A stretch of DNA of 64,000 nt from Thermaceae bacterium (lineage in GTDB: Bacteria > Deinococcota > Deinococci > Deinococcales > Marinithermaceae): assembly GCA_026985615.1 (NCBI GenBank), contig JALSQD010000076.1, forward strand, positions 13,322 to 77,321, read 5' to 3'. The position numbers were made by a program, and so were the translations under genes. Shown here piece by piece: positions 19,635 through 29,632 of the stretch. Under the pieces are notes generated by a model. That model saw only the letters and a program-made list of their open reading frames with translations. It made no database searches and had not been told where the DNA came from. Position 1 is the first letter of the stretch. The number at the start of each line of letters is the position of its first letter.

Positions 19635-20285
19635 ATGCAGCGAGCTATCTTCTTCATGATCCTCGGTCTGGCCGTTTTGCTGGGGGGTGGGGTCTGGTAC
19701 CTGAGCAGCGCACGCACGCCCACCACCTCCGGCGAACTGGACCCGGCCGCCGGAGCTCATTTCGTCTACGGCGACCCCAACGCCCCGGTTACCGTCGTCG
19801 AGTTCTCCAACTACCTCTGCCCGCATTGCAAGGACCACTCCGAGAAAAGCCTGCCGCGCATCTTTGCCGACTACGTAGACACCGGCAAGGTGCGCTACGT
19901 CTTTCGCGACTTCCCCTTTCCCGGGCAGGACAGCGTGGTCCTCGCCAGCGAGGCCGCGGCGTGCGCTGCAGACCAAGGGCGCTACCTCGACTACCATCAG
20001 CTGCTCTTCCGCGCCACCTCCCAGTGGGGTCGTTCCGGGATCGATGAGCTGCCCGGCTTCTTTTCCGATTACGCCCGTCAGCTGGGGCTCGACACCGCGC
20101 GCTTCGACAGCTGCCTGAGCAGCCACGAAAAGCGCCAGCTGGTGCTGGACGACCAGGCGCTGGCGCGCGAACTTGGGATCGGCGGCACGCCTTCGTTCTA
20201 CGTGAACGACAAGTTCATCGAAGGGTTCCGACCGTATTCCGAGTGGCGCAAGGTCCTGGACGAGGCGCTGAACTCGGCCCGCTGA
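19635..20285 (+). CDS. DsbA-family thiol oxidoreductase, membrane anchored
   Basis: This 216-residue protein has a signal anchor (about residues 4-24) and a thioredoxin_4/DsbA fold. The redox motif is CPHC (Cys62, Cys65) and the cis-Pro region is GIGGTPSFYVND; two further cysteines (AAACAAD, DSCLSS) lie in the helical insertion. It probably forms or isomerises disulfides in exported proteins. It stands alone, with a terminator directly downstream. Confidence 0.87.
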   Translation: MQRAIFFMILGLAVLLGGGVWYLSSARTPTTSGELDPAAGAHFVYGDPNAPVTVVEFSNYLCPHCKDHSEKSLPRIFADYVDTGKVRYVFRDFPFPGQDSVVLASEAAACAADQGRYLDYHQLLFRATSQWGRSGIDELPGFFSDYARQLGLDTARFDSCLSSHEKRQLVLDDQALARELGIGGTPSFYVNDKFIEGFRPYSEWRKVLDEALNSAR

Positions 20286-20298
20286 ACCTTCCAAACGC

Positions 20299-20331
20299 AC
20301 GTCGCTCCAGGGATCCCCGGAGCGACGTTTT
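20299..20331 (+). terminator. Rho-independent terminator between the DsbA-like and lipoprotein genes
   Basis: A perfect 10-bp stem ACGTCGCTCC/GGAGCGACGT (20299-20308, 20319-20328) closes a 10-base loop and runs into TTTT (20328-20331). It sits between convergent genes and may serve both. Confidence 0.8.
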
Positions 20332-20343
20332 CGCTTGCGGGTC

Positions 20344-20883
20344 TCAGAAAAGCACGACGTGGGCCACCATATCGGTGAACTCGAGCCTGCTGTCGAGCGC
20401 CAGGCTGTCCTGAACGAGAGCGCCGATCCAGATCTTCCCCTGGTTGATGCCGGTGCTCAGAACGTCGGGGTTGGGACTGCCCAGCTCGATCGGGGACTTT
20501 TCCCCTTTGGTGAAGGTCTTCGGCTGGCTAATGGCCTTTTCGCCGGCAGGATCGCAAAGGTAGAAGCTGGTGTAATCTTGGCAGTTGCCGCTGTGGTTTC
20601 CGGGATCGTCGACGCTGGCGTAGAAGGTCAGGGTCAGCTGGTTGCTGCCGGCCGTGGCGCTGTAGGTGAGGTTGCCCGTGAGCGTAATGCTCTTGACGTC
20701 GACGACGCTGTCACGAAACTTCGCGGGGTTTTTCGGGTAGACCACCTTTCCAGCGGTGTCGACCAGGGCGTCCACCTGAATGCTGAAGTCGCTCAGCGGC
20801 ACGTTGAGCGGGGCCTTGGAGCAGGCGGCGAGGGCCGCGGCCAGCGTCAGAACCAGGGCGGAGGTGCGCAGGAGGGTCTTCAT
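20344..20883 (-). CDS. Lipoprotein of unknown function
   Basis: This 179-residue protein has a clear lipoprotein signal (LAAALAAC) and a beta-rich body without a recognised domain. Its length, lipobox and beta-sandwich-like composition recall the lipoprotein at 44668-45249, but I cannot show homology by eye. Two cysteines in the body (NCQDY, LCDPAG) may form a disulfide. A -10 TAGGAT lies 6 bases before the ATG; the intervening GGAGGC could also act as a ribosome site, though very close. Confidence 0.65.
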   Translation of the reverse strand: MKTLLRTSALVLTLAAALAACSKAPLNVPLSDFSIQVDALVDTAGKVVYPKNPAKFRDSVVDVKSITLTGNLTYSATAGSNQLTLTFYASVDDPGNHSGNCQDYTSFYLCDPAGEKAISQPKTFTKGEKSPIELGSPNPDVLSTGINQGKIWIGALVQDSLALDSRLEFTDMVAHVVLF

Positions 20884-20889
20884 GCCTCC

Positions 20890-20895
20890 ATCCTA
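20890..20895 (-). promoter_or_regulatory. -10 element TAGGAT of the lipoprotein gene
   Basis: TAGGAT on the minus strand is separated from the ATG by the 6 bases GGAGGC, the recurrent leaderless spacing of this window. Confidence 0.5.
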
Positions 20896-20921
20896 CCCCC
20901 ATGGGGTATCGAAGGCCACCC

Positions 20922-21827
20922 TCAGTCGGGGGTGTGCGCGGCCCCCACCCAGTCCACCCAGCGCCCGCCGCGGGCTTCCAGCTCGCGCTCGAGACCCTCG
21001 ATCACCTGGACCGGCGCGTAAGGGTCGCCAAAGGTAGCCGTACCCACCGCCACCAGGCGCGCGCCGGCCAGGGCGAACTCGAGCGCGTCCTCGGCGCTGG
21101 CGATGCCGCCCATCCCCAGGATGGGCCGGTCGGTGTGGCGGTAGAGCTCGTAGACCAGGCGCACGGCCACCGGCTTGACGGCGGGGCCGCTGAGGCCGCC
21201 CTGGCGGTTGCCCAGCACCGGCCGCCTGCGCTCCAGGTCCATGCGCATGCCCAGCAGGGTGTTGATCAGGCTGAAGCCGTCCACCCCCGCCGCTTCCAGC
21301 GCCTCGGCCACCGGCAGGATGGGCCCGTTGGGGCTCAGCTTGGCGAGCACCGGACGGTCGGTGGCGCCCTTGACGCGGCGGACCACCTCGGCGGCGGCCG
21401 CGGGATCGTGGGCGAAGGGCAGCCTGCCGCCGTGGACGTTGGGGCAGGAGAGGTTGACCTCGATCAGGTCGGCGTAGGGGCCGACCTTGCGGGCGACGTG
21501 GGCGAAGTCGGCGGCTTCGTCGCCGAAGACGTTGACGATGACGCGCGCCCCCTGGGCCTTCAGCCACGGCAGCTCGTCGGCGACGTAGGCGTCCACCCCC
21601 TTGTTCTCCAGCCCGATGGCGTTGAGCATGCCCATCGGGGTCTCGGTGATGCGGGGGGTGGGCGCGCCGGCGATGGGTCGCGGCGAGACGCCCTTGGTGG
21701 TGACCGCGCCCAGCCGGCTGAGCGGGTAGAGGTGGGCGTACTCGCGGCCGAAGTTGAAGGTGCCGCTCGCGGTGACCACCGGATTCGGGAAGCGCACGCC
21801 CAGGAAATCGACCTCGAGCCGGTTCAC
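20922..21827 (-). CDS. pyrD: Dihydroorotate dehydrogenase, class 1B catalytic subunit
   Basis: This 301-residue FMN TIM-barrel enzyme oxidises dihydroorotate to orotate. The catalytic base is Cys128 in NLSCPN, which with an adjacent pyrK identifies the NAD-linked heterotetrameric class 1B. FMN-binding motifs such as TTKGVSPRP and GMGGIASAEDALEF are present. It is the last gene of the pyrRBCKD operon and overlaps pyrK by 4 bases. Confidence 0.95.
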   Translation of the reverse strand: MNRLEVDFLGVRFPNPVVTASGTFNFGREYAHLYPLSRLGAVTTKGVSPRPIAGAPTPRITETPMGMLNAIGLENKGVDAYVADELPWLKAQGARVIVNVFGDEAADFAHVARKVGPYADLIEVNLSCPNVHGGRLPFAHDPAAAAEVVRRVKGATDRPVLAKLSPNGPILPVAEALEAAGVDGFSLINTLLGMRMDLERRRPVLGNRQGGLSGPAVKPVAVRLVYELYRHTDRPILGMGGIASAEDALEFALAGARLVAVGTATFGDPYAPVQVIEGLERELEARGGRWVDWVGAAHTPD

Positions 21828-22615
21828 CAGACCACCTCCCGCACCTCGAAGACGGGCCCGTCCACGCAGGCGTGCTTCTGCCCCGCGGCCGTCTGCACCG
21901 CGCAGGAGAGGCAGGCGCCCACGCCGCAGGCCATGTGGACGTCGAGGCTCACGTATCCGGGCCGGCCGTGCGCGATCGCCAGCTGCGCCGCCGCCCGCAT
22001 CAGCGCGAAGGGCCCCACGCTGTAGACGGTCGCCCCGGCGCCGCCGGCGAGCAGCTCCGCCAGGCCCTCGGTGGGGTAGCCCCGCCGCCCCAGCGAGCCG
22101 TCCTCGCTGAAATAGCGCACCTCGAGCCCCAAGCGTTCGTACAGCGTTTGAACCAGGGCGCGGTCCTCCGCCGAGGGCGCGCCGTGGAAGACGTGAACGC
22201 GCCTGCCGGCGCGCAGCAGGCTTTCGGCCAGCAGCGCCAGCGGCGCGGCCCCGGCGCCGGCGCCGACCAGCGCGGCGTCGCCCGAGGATATGGGGAAGGA
22301 ATTCCCAAGCGGGGCGAGCGCTTGCAGGCGGGTGCCGACGGGAAGGCGGACCAGGTCGCGGGTCCCGGGCCCGAAGGGGGTGACGATCAGCTCCACCTCC
22401 GTTCCCTCGTGGCGGGACGGCGCCAGCGGCCGGCGCAGCACGTGGCCCGGCACGCTCAGGTTCAAGAACTGCCCCGGCCCGAACCGCGCCTCGAGCGTCG
22501 ACATCGCGAGCACCAGCCTCCGGTGAGGCCCCAGCGGTTCGCTGGCGACGATCGTGGCCGCGTGGTAGTCCCAGCGCGGCCGCTGGGAGACGGGCTTAGG
22601 CAAGGGCTGCGTCAC
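21824..22615 (-). CDS. pyrK: Dihydroorotate dehydrogenase electron-transfer subunit
   Basis: This 263-residue ferredoxin-reductase-like subunit carries electrons from the PyrD FMN to NAD. It has an FAD domain (RRPLAPSR), a nucleotide-binding region ([17 protein letters not shown]) and a C-terminal 2Fe-2S cluster motif CGVGACLSC with a fourth Cys in [10 protein letters not shown]. The GTG start lies 20 bases inside the end of pyrC, so translation is probably coupled. Confidence 0.92.
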   Translation of the reverse strand: MTQPLPKPVSQRPRWDYHAATIVASEPLGPHRRLVLAMSTLEARFGPGQFLNLSVPGHVLRRPLAPSRHEGTEVELIVTPFGPGTRDLVRLPVGTRLQALAPLGNSFPISSGDAALVGAGAGAAPLALLAESLLRAGRRVHVFHGAPSAEDRALVQTLYERLGLEVRYFSEDGSLGRRGYPTEGLAELLAGGAGATVYSVGPFALMRAAAQLAIAHGRPGYVSLDVHMACGVGACLSCAVQTAAGQKHACVDGPVFEVREVVW

Positions 22616-23893
22616 GCCAGACCTCCCTTCCCGCCACCAGCGTGAGCAACGGCCAGCCGGCGAGCTCGCGGCCCGCCCAGGGGCTGTAACGCGCCTTGGA
22701 AACGAAGCGTTCGGGGTCTACCGTGCGCTTCTCGGCGGGGTCGAAGAGCATCAGGTCGGCCGGCGCGCCTTCCTCGAGCCGCGCGGGCGCGAGGCCCAGC
22801 GCCGCGCGCGGGCCGGTGGTCATGCGCTCGATCAGCAGCGGCAGCGGTAGACCGCGCCGCTCCACCAGCTCGGTGTAGAGCAGGGGAAAGGCCAGCTCGA
22901 GCGCGGGGATGCCGAAGGGGGCGTTTTCCAGGTCCCGTTCCTTCTCGGCCGCGGTGTGGGGGGCGTGGTCGGTGCCGACCGCCGACAGCTCGCCCCGTTC
23001 CAGCGCGCCGATCAGCGCCTCGACGTCGCCTTCGGTGCGCAGCGGCGGGGCCACCTTGAAGCGGGCGTCGAAGCCGCGCCAGGTCTCCTCGGTGAGCGTC
23101 AGATGGTGGGGGGTGACCTCGCCCGTCACCGGCAGCCCTTCGGCCCGCGCCGCCGCGACGAGCGCCGCGCCGCGGGCGGTGGAGACGTGCTGCAGGTAGA
23201 GCCGGGGCGCGTGGCCCAGCGCGGCCGCCTTGCGCGCGGCGTAGCGCAGCACCTCGAGGTCGCGGGCGATGCGGGCGGCCTCGGCCTCGGGCGGGTTGCC
23301 GGCGAGGCCCAGTTCGGCGGCCAGGGGGCCGTCGTTCATCACCCCGCCGCCGCGCAGCCCGGCGTCCTCGGCGTGGACGGCTACCGCCAGGCCCGCGGCG
23401 GCGGCGTAGACCAGCCCGCGGGCGAGCACGCCCGCGTCTTCGTTGGTACGGCCGTCGTCGGTGAGCAGCGCCGCCCCTGCCCGGGCCAGCAGCGCCGCGG
23501 GGGTGAGCTTCTTGCCTTCCTGGTTCTTGGTCAGCGCCGCGGCCACCATCAACCGGGCTCCGGGAAGGGTGCGGGCCTCGTCCAAAAGCGCCCGCACCTG
23601 CTCGGGTTCCTGCACCGCCGGCTCGGTGTTGGGCATGGCCACGACCGTGCCGTAGCCGCCTCGGGCGGCGGCGGCCAGGCCGGTGGCCAGGTCCTCCTTG
23701 GTCTCCTGGCCGGGGGTGCGCAGGTGGACGTGGGGGTCCGTGAGCGCCGGGACGAGCCAGCGGCCGCCGGCGTCGAGCACCCGCTCGGCGTCGCCCCCCG
23801 CGAGCGAGGCGATGTGGCCGTCTTCGACGAGCACGTCGGCGTTGCCAAATTCGCCCGAGCCGTCGACCAGGCGGGCGTTCTTGATGAGCAGCT

Positions 23894-23897
<4 letters not shown>
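22596..23897 (-). CDS. pyrC: Dihydroorotase
   Basis: This 433-residue class I dihydroorotase cyclises carbamoyl-aspartate. It has the metal motif DPHVHLR near the N-terminus, His ligands in LQHVSTARG and TPHHLTL, and the Asp in [10 protein letters not shown]. The usual REPG after HVHL is RTPG here. It lies between pyrB (4-base overlap) and pyrK (20-base overlap); the bbc frame described between pyrB and pyrC in Thermus ZO5 is absent. Confidence 0.94.
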
Positions 23898-25403
<1,506 letters not shown>

Positions 25404-25418
25404 GTTCTCCTCCTTCAC

Positions 25419-25432
25419 CGCCTCACGGGACG
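25419..25432 (-). promoter_or_regulatory. PyrR-box-like RNA site
   Basis: The minus strand reads CGTCCCGTGAGGCG, matching the PyrR-binding core GUCCNGNGAGGY at every fixed position. It lies 6 bases upstream of the leader peptide Shine-Dalgarno, so bound PyrR could block leader translation. Confidence 0.6.
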
Positions 25433-25449
25433 GGCTTAAAGGTCAGGAC

Positions 25450-25479
25450 AATTTACCCCGCCCACCGGGGCGGGGTCAA
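25450..25479 (-). promoter_or_regulatory. pyr operon promoter
   Basis: TTGACC (25474-25479) and TAAATT (25450-25455) are spaced by 18 bases on the minus strand. This puts the transcript start about 110 bases before pyrR, close to the distance I recall for Thermus ZO5. Confidence 0.65.
25456..25475 (-). terminator. Hairpin in the pyr promoter spacer
   Basis: Perfect 8-base arms CCCCGCCC/GGGCGGGG with a 4-base loop fill the -35/-10 spacer of the pyr promoter. The hairpin lies 22 bases after the SPW-protein stop, so it probably terminates that upstream gene. Confidence 0.55.
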
Positions 25480-25497
25480 GCACGGTAGCCGCCAGAC

Positions 25498-25830
25498 TCA
25501 GGCCGTCTTGGCGGGCTGCTGGCTGGTGGCGGAGAGGGCCAGCGCGCCGACCATGACGGCGACGATCACCGCGTTCCAGGTGGGGGCGGCGAGAGCGCTG
25601 TAGCCGAGGACCCAGGGAGAGATGAGCAGCCAAACGGCCGCGACGAGCTCGCTCCACTCCTCCCAGGGCTTGGCGTCGGCGAGCGCCAGGAGGGAAAGTA
25701 CCACGAAGATGGCCCCCACGATGAGGGCGTTCCACAACGCCGCTGCGTTCGAGGCGAAGGAGAGGATCCAGGGCGAAACCACCAGCCAGAGGCCCAACAC
25801 CAGGTTGACGCCGTCCTGCCAGCGTTTCAT
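25498..25830 (-). CDS. SPW-repeat membrane protein
   Basis: This 110-residue protein has two copies of the SPW repeat (GLWLVVSPWILSFASN and AVWLLISPWVLGYSAL), each a pair of membrane helices, so four spans in all. The function of the family is unknown. I chose the ATG at 25830, which follows AAGGAGGTGG; an in-frame codon 36 bases upstream overlaps the -10 element. It has a near-consensus promoter of its own. Confidence 0.8.
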   Translation of the reverse strand: MKRWQDGVNLVLGLWLVVSPWILSFASNAAALWNALIVGAIFVVLSLLALADAKPWEEWSELVAAVWLLISPWVLGYSALAAPTWNAVIVAVMVGALALSATSQQPAKTA

Positions 25831-25854
25831 CCATCTCCACCTCCTTCCAAACGC

Positions 25855-25883
25855 ATTATAAAACATGAGCGTATCTGTATCAA
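25855..25883 (-). promoter_or_regulatory. Promoter of the SPW-protein gene
   Basis: TTGATA (25878-25883) and a perfect TATAAT (25855-25860) are separated by 17 bases on the minus strand. Confidence 0.8.
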
Positions 25884-25895
25884 GTCATCCTCCAC

Positions 25896-25924
25896 TTGCG
25901 CGGAAGGCGCCCGGTTGGTACAGT
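25896..25924 (+). promoter_or_regulatory. Promoter of rpmE
   Basis: TTGCGC (25896-25901) and TACAGT (25919-25924) are spaced by 17 bases, leaving a leader of about 50 bases with a strong Shine-Dalgarno. Confidence 0.65.
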
Positions 25925-25979
25925 GGGGGGCGTTGGTTGGCCGCACGACCAAGCCCGTGCGCCCTCTAAGGAGGACTCC

Positions 25980-26210
25980 ATGAAGGAAGGCATTCACCTC
26001 AAGCTCGTCCCTGCCAAAATCATCTGCGGTTGCGGCAACGTCATCGAAACCTACTCGACCAAGCCCGAGATCCACGTGGAAGTCTGCTCCGCGTGCCACC
26101 CCTTCTTCACCGGCAAGCAGCGTTTCGTTGACACCGAGGGCCGCGTCGAGCGCTTCCAGCGCCGCTTCGGGGACTCCTACAAGAAGAACCTCAAGAAGAA
26201 AAAGGCCTGA
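25980..26210 (+). CDS. rpmE: 50S ribosomal protein L31
   Basis: This 76-residue protein is the zinc-binding (C+) form of L31, with ICGCGN and [13 protein letters not shown] providing the cysteines and the basic tail [11 protein letters not shown]31 bridges the two ribosomal subunits. The ATG at 25980 follows AAGGAGGACTCC. It is a single gene with its own promoter and terminator. Confidence 0.96.
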   Translation: MKEGIHLKLVPAKIICGCGNVIETYSTKPEIHVEVCSACHPFFTGKQRFVDTEGRVERFQRRFGDSYKKNLKKKKA

Positions 26211-26228
26211 CGACCCCGCCCAAACGAA

Positions 26229-26253
26229 CCCCCGCGCCTGGCGCGGGGGTTTT
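26229..26253 (+). terminator. Rho-independent terminator of rpmE
   Basis: A CCCCCGCG/CGCGGGGG stem (26229-26236, 26242-26249) with a 5-base loop is followed by TTTT. Confidence 0.85.
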
Positions 26254-26268
26254 CGCTGCTGGCGCAGA

Positions 26269-28236
26269 TTACTCGCTCTGCGCTTCTTCGATGATCTTCT
26301 GGGCCAGCTGGGGCGGTACCTCGGCGTAGTGGCTGAACTCGAGGTTGTAGGCCCCCTGGCCGGCGGTGAGGCTGCGGAGGACGCGGCTGTACTCCAGAAT
26401 CTCACCCAGCGGCGCCTCGGCGTTGATGACCGCCAGGGCGCCGTCCATGTCGGAGCCCAGCACCCGGCCGCGACGGCTCTGGAGGTCGGAAAGGATGTCG
26501 CCCATCTTGTCCTGGGGCACGATGATCTTGAGCTTGTAGATGGGTTCGAGCAGCGTGGGGCCGGCCATCTCAGCCACCTTCTTGAAGGCCAGCGAGGCGG
26601 CGATCTGGAAGGAAAGGTCGGAGGAGTCCACCGAGTGGTGGGAGCCGTCGTAGACCGCGGCGCGGAAGCCGATCACCGGGTAGCCGGCGAGCACGCCTTT
26701 CTTGGCGGCCTCCTTGATGCCCTTTTCCACGGCTTCCTTGTACTTGGTGGGGATGACGCCGCCGGTTATCTCCCAGACGAACTCATAGTCTTCGGCGGGC
26801 TCGAGCCTCAGCCAGACGTCGCCGTACTGGCCGTGGCCGCCGGTCTGCTTCTTGTGCTTGCCCTGGCCCTCGGCCTTGCGCCGGATCGTCTCGCGGTAAG
26901 GGATCTTGGGCAGCTTCAGCTCGACGTCCACGCCGTAGTCGTGCAGGCGCTCCTTAGCCACCTCGAGGTGCATGTCGCCCATGCCCCAAAGAAGCATCTC
27001 GCCCGTCTCCTCGTTGCGCTCGAGCCTCAGGCTGGGGTCTTCCTCGAGGAGCTTGTTCACCGCCTCGCCCAGCTTGGCCTCGTCGCCCTTGCCCTTGGGC
27101 ACGATGGCCATGAAGGTGGTGGGCTCGGGCAGCTTGGTCATGGGCACCTCTTCGGGCTCCTCGGCCCACAGCGCCATGGTGCGGTGCAGGTTGTCGGCCT
27201 TGGGCAGGGCCAGGATGTAGCCCGCCTCGGCCTTGTCCACCTCGATCAGCTCGTTGCCGCGGGGGATGTAGAGCTTGTTGAACTTCACCGGGCCGTTCTC
27301 CGACTGGAGGGTGTCGCCCGGCTTGAGCTCGCCCCGGTAGAGGCGTACGTAGGCTACCTTGCCCACGAAGGGCTCGACCTGCACCTTGAAGACCTTGGCC
27401 AGCGGCGGACCCTCGCCCCAACGCTCGGTGGGGGAGGGCAGAGCCTCGAGGAAGATGTCGAGCAGCGGCTCGGCGCCGATGAGCGTCTCGCCCGAGGCGA
27501 TGGCCACGGGGTAGACGAGGCCCTGGCGGACGGCCTCGTGGAAGGCCTTCGCGACCTGCTCGGGAGCGGGTTCCTCGCCCGCTTCCAGGTATTGCTCGAG
27601 CAGGTTTTCGTCGGTCTCCACGATGGCCTCGATCGCCTGCTCGTGGTACTCGGCCACCTGATCGGCCAGCTCGGCGGGGATCTCCACCTCTTCGTACTTT
27701 TCGCCGTTGTAGCGCAGCGCCTTGTTGTGCAGCACGTCGAGGAGCCCCACCCACTTCTCGCCCTCGTACCAGGGCAGGTGCACGGGCACGATGCTGCCCA
27801 GAGTCGAGCGCAGGTCTTCGAGCAACTGGAAGAAGTCGCCGCCCTTATCGAGCTTGGTCACTACGACCATGCGCGGCAGCTCCAGCCGCTCGGCCACCGT
27901 CCAGGCGCGCTCGGTGCCGATCTGCACGCCGTCGGGCGCGCTCACGGTCACCACCGCGGCGTCGGCTGCGGTCAGCGCCCCGCGGATGCTGGCGATGAAG
28001 TCGAGGTAGCCCGGGGTATCGAGTACGAAAAACTTGTGCCCCTTCCAATCGAGGGGCAGGACCGCCGTGCGTACGCTAATGCCGTGGGCTTTTTCCTCTG
28101 GGGTGTAGTCCGAGGTCGTGGTGCCCTCGGACACGCTCCCCCTCCGATCCTTGGCCCCGGTGAGGTAGAGGAGTGCCTCGCCCAGGGTCGTTTTACCGCT
28201 GCCGGAATGTCCGGCGAACGCAATGGTACGGATCAT
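26269..28236 (-). CDS. Elongation factor G-like GTPase (EF-G2)
   Basis: This 655-residue translational GTPase has G1 AGHSGSGKTT, G3 DTPGY and G4 TKLD, then domains II-V. It is shorter than canonical EF-G (about 690 residues), and G1 and G4 differ from the AHIDAGKTT and NKMD of EF-G1. It matches the EF-G2 paralogue known from Thermus thermophilus, whose precise role is unclear. It has a Shine-Dalgarno AAGGAGG and a -10 TATACT at 28274-28279. No ribosomal protein operon surrounds it. Confidence 0.9.
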   Translation of the reverse strand: MIRTIAFAGHSGSGKTTLGEALLYLTGAKDRRGSVSEGTTTSDYTPEEKAHGISVRTAVLPLDWKGHKFFVLDTPGYLDFIASIRGALTAADAAVVTVSAPDGVQIGTERAWTVAERLELPRMVVVTKLDKGGDFFQLLEDLRSTLGSIVPVHLPWYEGEKWVGLLDVLHNKALRYNGEKYEEVEIPAELADQVAEYHEQAIEAIVETDENLLEQYLEAGEEPAPEQVAKAFHEAVRQGLVYPVAIASGETLIGAEPLLDIFLEALPSPTERWGEGPPLAKVFKVQVEPFVGKVAYVRLYRGELKPGDTLQSENGPVKFNKLYIPRGNELIEVDKAEAGYILALPKADNLHRTMALWAEEPEEVPMTKLPEPTTFMAIVPKGKGDEAKLGEAVNKLLEEDPSLRLERNEETGEMLLWGMGDMHLEVAKERLHDYGVDVELKLPKIPYRETIRRKAEGQGKHKKQTGGHGQYGDVWLRLEPAEDYEFVWEITGGVIPTKYKEAVEKGIKEAAKKGVLAGYPVIGFRAAVYDGSHHSVDSSDLSFQIAASLAFKKVAEMAGPTLLEPIYKLKIIVPQDKMGDILSDLQSRRGRVLGSDMDGALAVINAEAPLGEILEYSRVLRSLTAGQGAYNLEFSHYAEVPPQLAQKIIEEAQSE

Positions 28237-28273
28237 GCCTGTCCTCCTTTCGGCGTTCCCATTTGTGATTTCA

Positions 28274-28329
28274 AGTATACGACGCGCTCTGGCGGCGTTA
28301 TCCGAGGCGAAATGTCCCCGCGGTATCGT
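28274..28329. promoter_or_regulatory. Divergent -10 elements of EF-G2 and the JAMM peptidase gene
   Basis: TATACT on the minus strand (28274-28279) serves EF-G2. TATCGT on the plus strand (28324-28329) lies 5 bases before the GTG of the JAMM gene, again a leaderless spacing. Confidence 0.45.
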
Positions 28330-28334
28330 GAGGT

Positions 28335-28727
28335 GTGGCGGCGCTCGAGCTCAGCCGCGAAGCCTGGGAGGCCATGTGGGCCGACGCCCGGGGGCGCGCC
28401 CCCGAGGAGGCCGTGGGCCTGCTCGTGGGCCGCGCCGGGCGCGCGCTCGCGGCCTGGCCGCTCGCCAACGCCAGCCCCTGGCCGCGGGTGCACTACCTTG
28501 CGGACCCCGCCGACCTGCTCGCCGCGCTCCAGCGCGCCGACGCCGAGGGGCTCGAGGTCGTGGCCGTCTACCACAGCCACCCCGCCGGCCGGGCCCGGCC
28601 CAGCGCACGCGACCGCGCGGAGGCGAGCTGGCGGGTGCCCTACGTTATCCTGGGGCTGGCCGAGGGGCGCACTCGCGCCTTCCGGCTGCCCGAAGGAGAC
28701 GAGGTGGAGATTCGTGTGGAGCCGTGA
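28335..28727 (+). CDS. JAMM/MPN (M67-type) metallopeptidase
   Basis: This 130-residue protein has the JAMM zinc motif: a Glu in APEEAVGLLVG and the block HSHP followed by SARD. Bacterial proteins of this type cleave C-terminal extensions or conjugates of ubiquitin-like sulfur carriers. It overlaps the E1-like gene by 14 bases, so the pair is almost certainly co-expressed. The GTG start is chosen because a -10 element sits 5 bases upstream and homologues begin near this point. Confidence 0.83.
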   Translation: MAALELSREAWEAMWADARGRAPEEAVGLLVGRAGRALAAWPLANASPWPRVHYLADPADLLAALQRADAEGLEVVAVYHSHPAGRARPSARDRAEASWRVPYVILGLAEGRTRAFRLPEGDEVEIRVEP

Positions 28728-29511
28728 AGAACTGGACCGCTATGCCCGGCACATGATCCTGCCCGAGGTGGGGCCCGAGGGGCAGGCCCACCTCAAGGCC
28801 GCCTCGGTGCTGGTGGTGGGTGCCGGCGGGCTGGGCTCGCCCTTGCTGCTCTACCTCGCGGCCGCGGGGGTGGGGCGCATCGGCATCGTCGAAGATGACG
28901 TGGTGGACCTCAGCAACCTGCAGCGGCAGGTGCTCTACACCACCGCCGACGTGGGCCGGCCCAAGGCCGAGGCCGCCGCCGAACGGCTGCGGGCGCTCAA
29001 CCCGCACGTGGCGGTGGAGCCGCACCCTGTGCGACTCTCCAGCGAGAACGCGATCGAGCTCTTTTTGCGCTACGACCTGGTGGTCGACGCCAGCGACAAC
29101 TTTCCCACCCGCTACCTGGCCAACGACGCCGCCGTGCTCGCGGACCGGCCGCTGGTCTACGGCGCTATCCACCGCTTCGATGGGCAGGTGGCCGTCTTCC
29201 ACCACGACGGCGGGCCCTGCTACCGCTGCCTCTTTCCCCAGCCCCCCAAGCCCGGCAGCGTGCCCAGCTGCGCCGAGGCCGGCGTCTTCGGGGTGCTGCC
29301 CGGCGTGGTGGGCAGCCTCATGGCCACCGAGGTGCTCAAGCTGCTGTTGGGCATCGGCCGACCGCTTTCGGGCCGGCTGCTCCTCTACGACGGGCTCGAG
29401 GCCGAGTTCCGCGAGCTCAGGGTGGAGCGCGACCCGAACTGCCCGGTCTGCGGAGACCGCCCGCAGATCCGTGAACTCATCGACTACCAGGCCTTTTGCG
29501 CGGGCGCTTAG
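28714..29511 (+). CDS. MoeB/ThiF-family E1-like adenylyltransferase
   Basis: This 265-residue protein starts RYARHMILPEVG and has the ATP motif VVGAGGLGSPLLLYLAAAG, the DxxDxxNLQRQ segment (DVVDLSNLQRQ), zinc-binding pairs CYRC and CPVC, and the Cys-containing SCAEAGVFG loop. Such enzymes adenylate the C-terminal Gly of ThiS, MoaD or TtuB. The GTG at 28714 lies inside the end of the JAMM gene. Which carrier protein it activates cannot be read here; the TtuC role in tRNA thiolation is one option. Confidence 0.88.
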   Translation: MWSREELDRYARHMILPEVGPEGQAHLKAASVLVVGAGGLGSPLLLYLAAAGVGRIGIVEDDVVDLSNLQRQVLYTTADVGRPKAEAAAERLRALNPHVAVEPHPVRLSSENAIELFLRYDLVVDASDNFPTRYLANDAAVLADRPLVYGAIHRFDGQVAVFHHDGGPCYRCLFPQPPKPGSVPSCAEAGVFGVLPGVVGSLMATEVLKLLLGIGRPLSGRLLLYDGLEAEFRELRVERDPNCPVCGDRPQIRELIDYQAFCAGA

Positions 29512-29571
29512 CCTACCGCCCTAAGGGGGTGGATGGGGACGTTGTTCCCCCTGGCAGCGGGCACTCGGTGC

Positions 29572-29577
29572 TAGACT
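29572..29577 (+). promoter_or_regulatory. Possible -10 element of gltA
   Basis: TAGACT lies about 55 bases before the gltA ATG. I find no good -35 at the right distance. Confidence 0.35.
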
Positions 29578-29632
29578 TTAGGGTGAACAGCCAGTGCAGA
29601 GCCTGCTCAGCAGACTCGGAAAGGAGTTTGGA

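Noticed and set aside
26128..28713. Plus-strand extension upstream of the E1-like gene as one giant protein
   Set aside because: The part before 28714 is antisense to EF-G2 and has no domain; only the end matches MoeB/ThiF.
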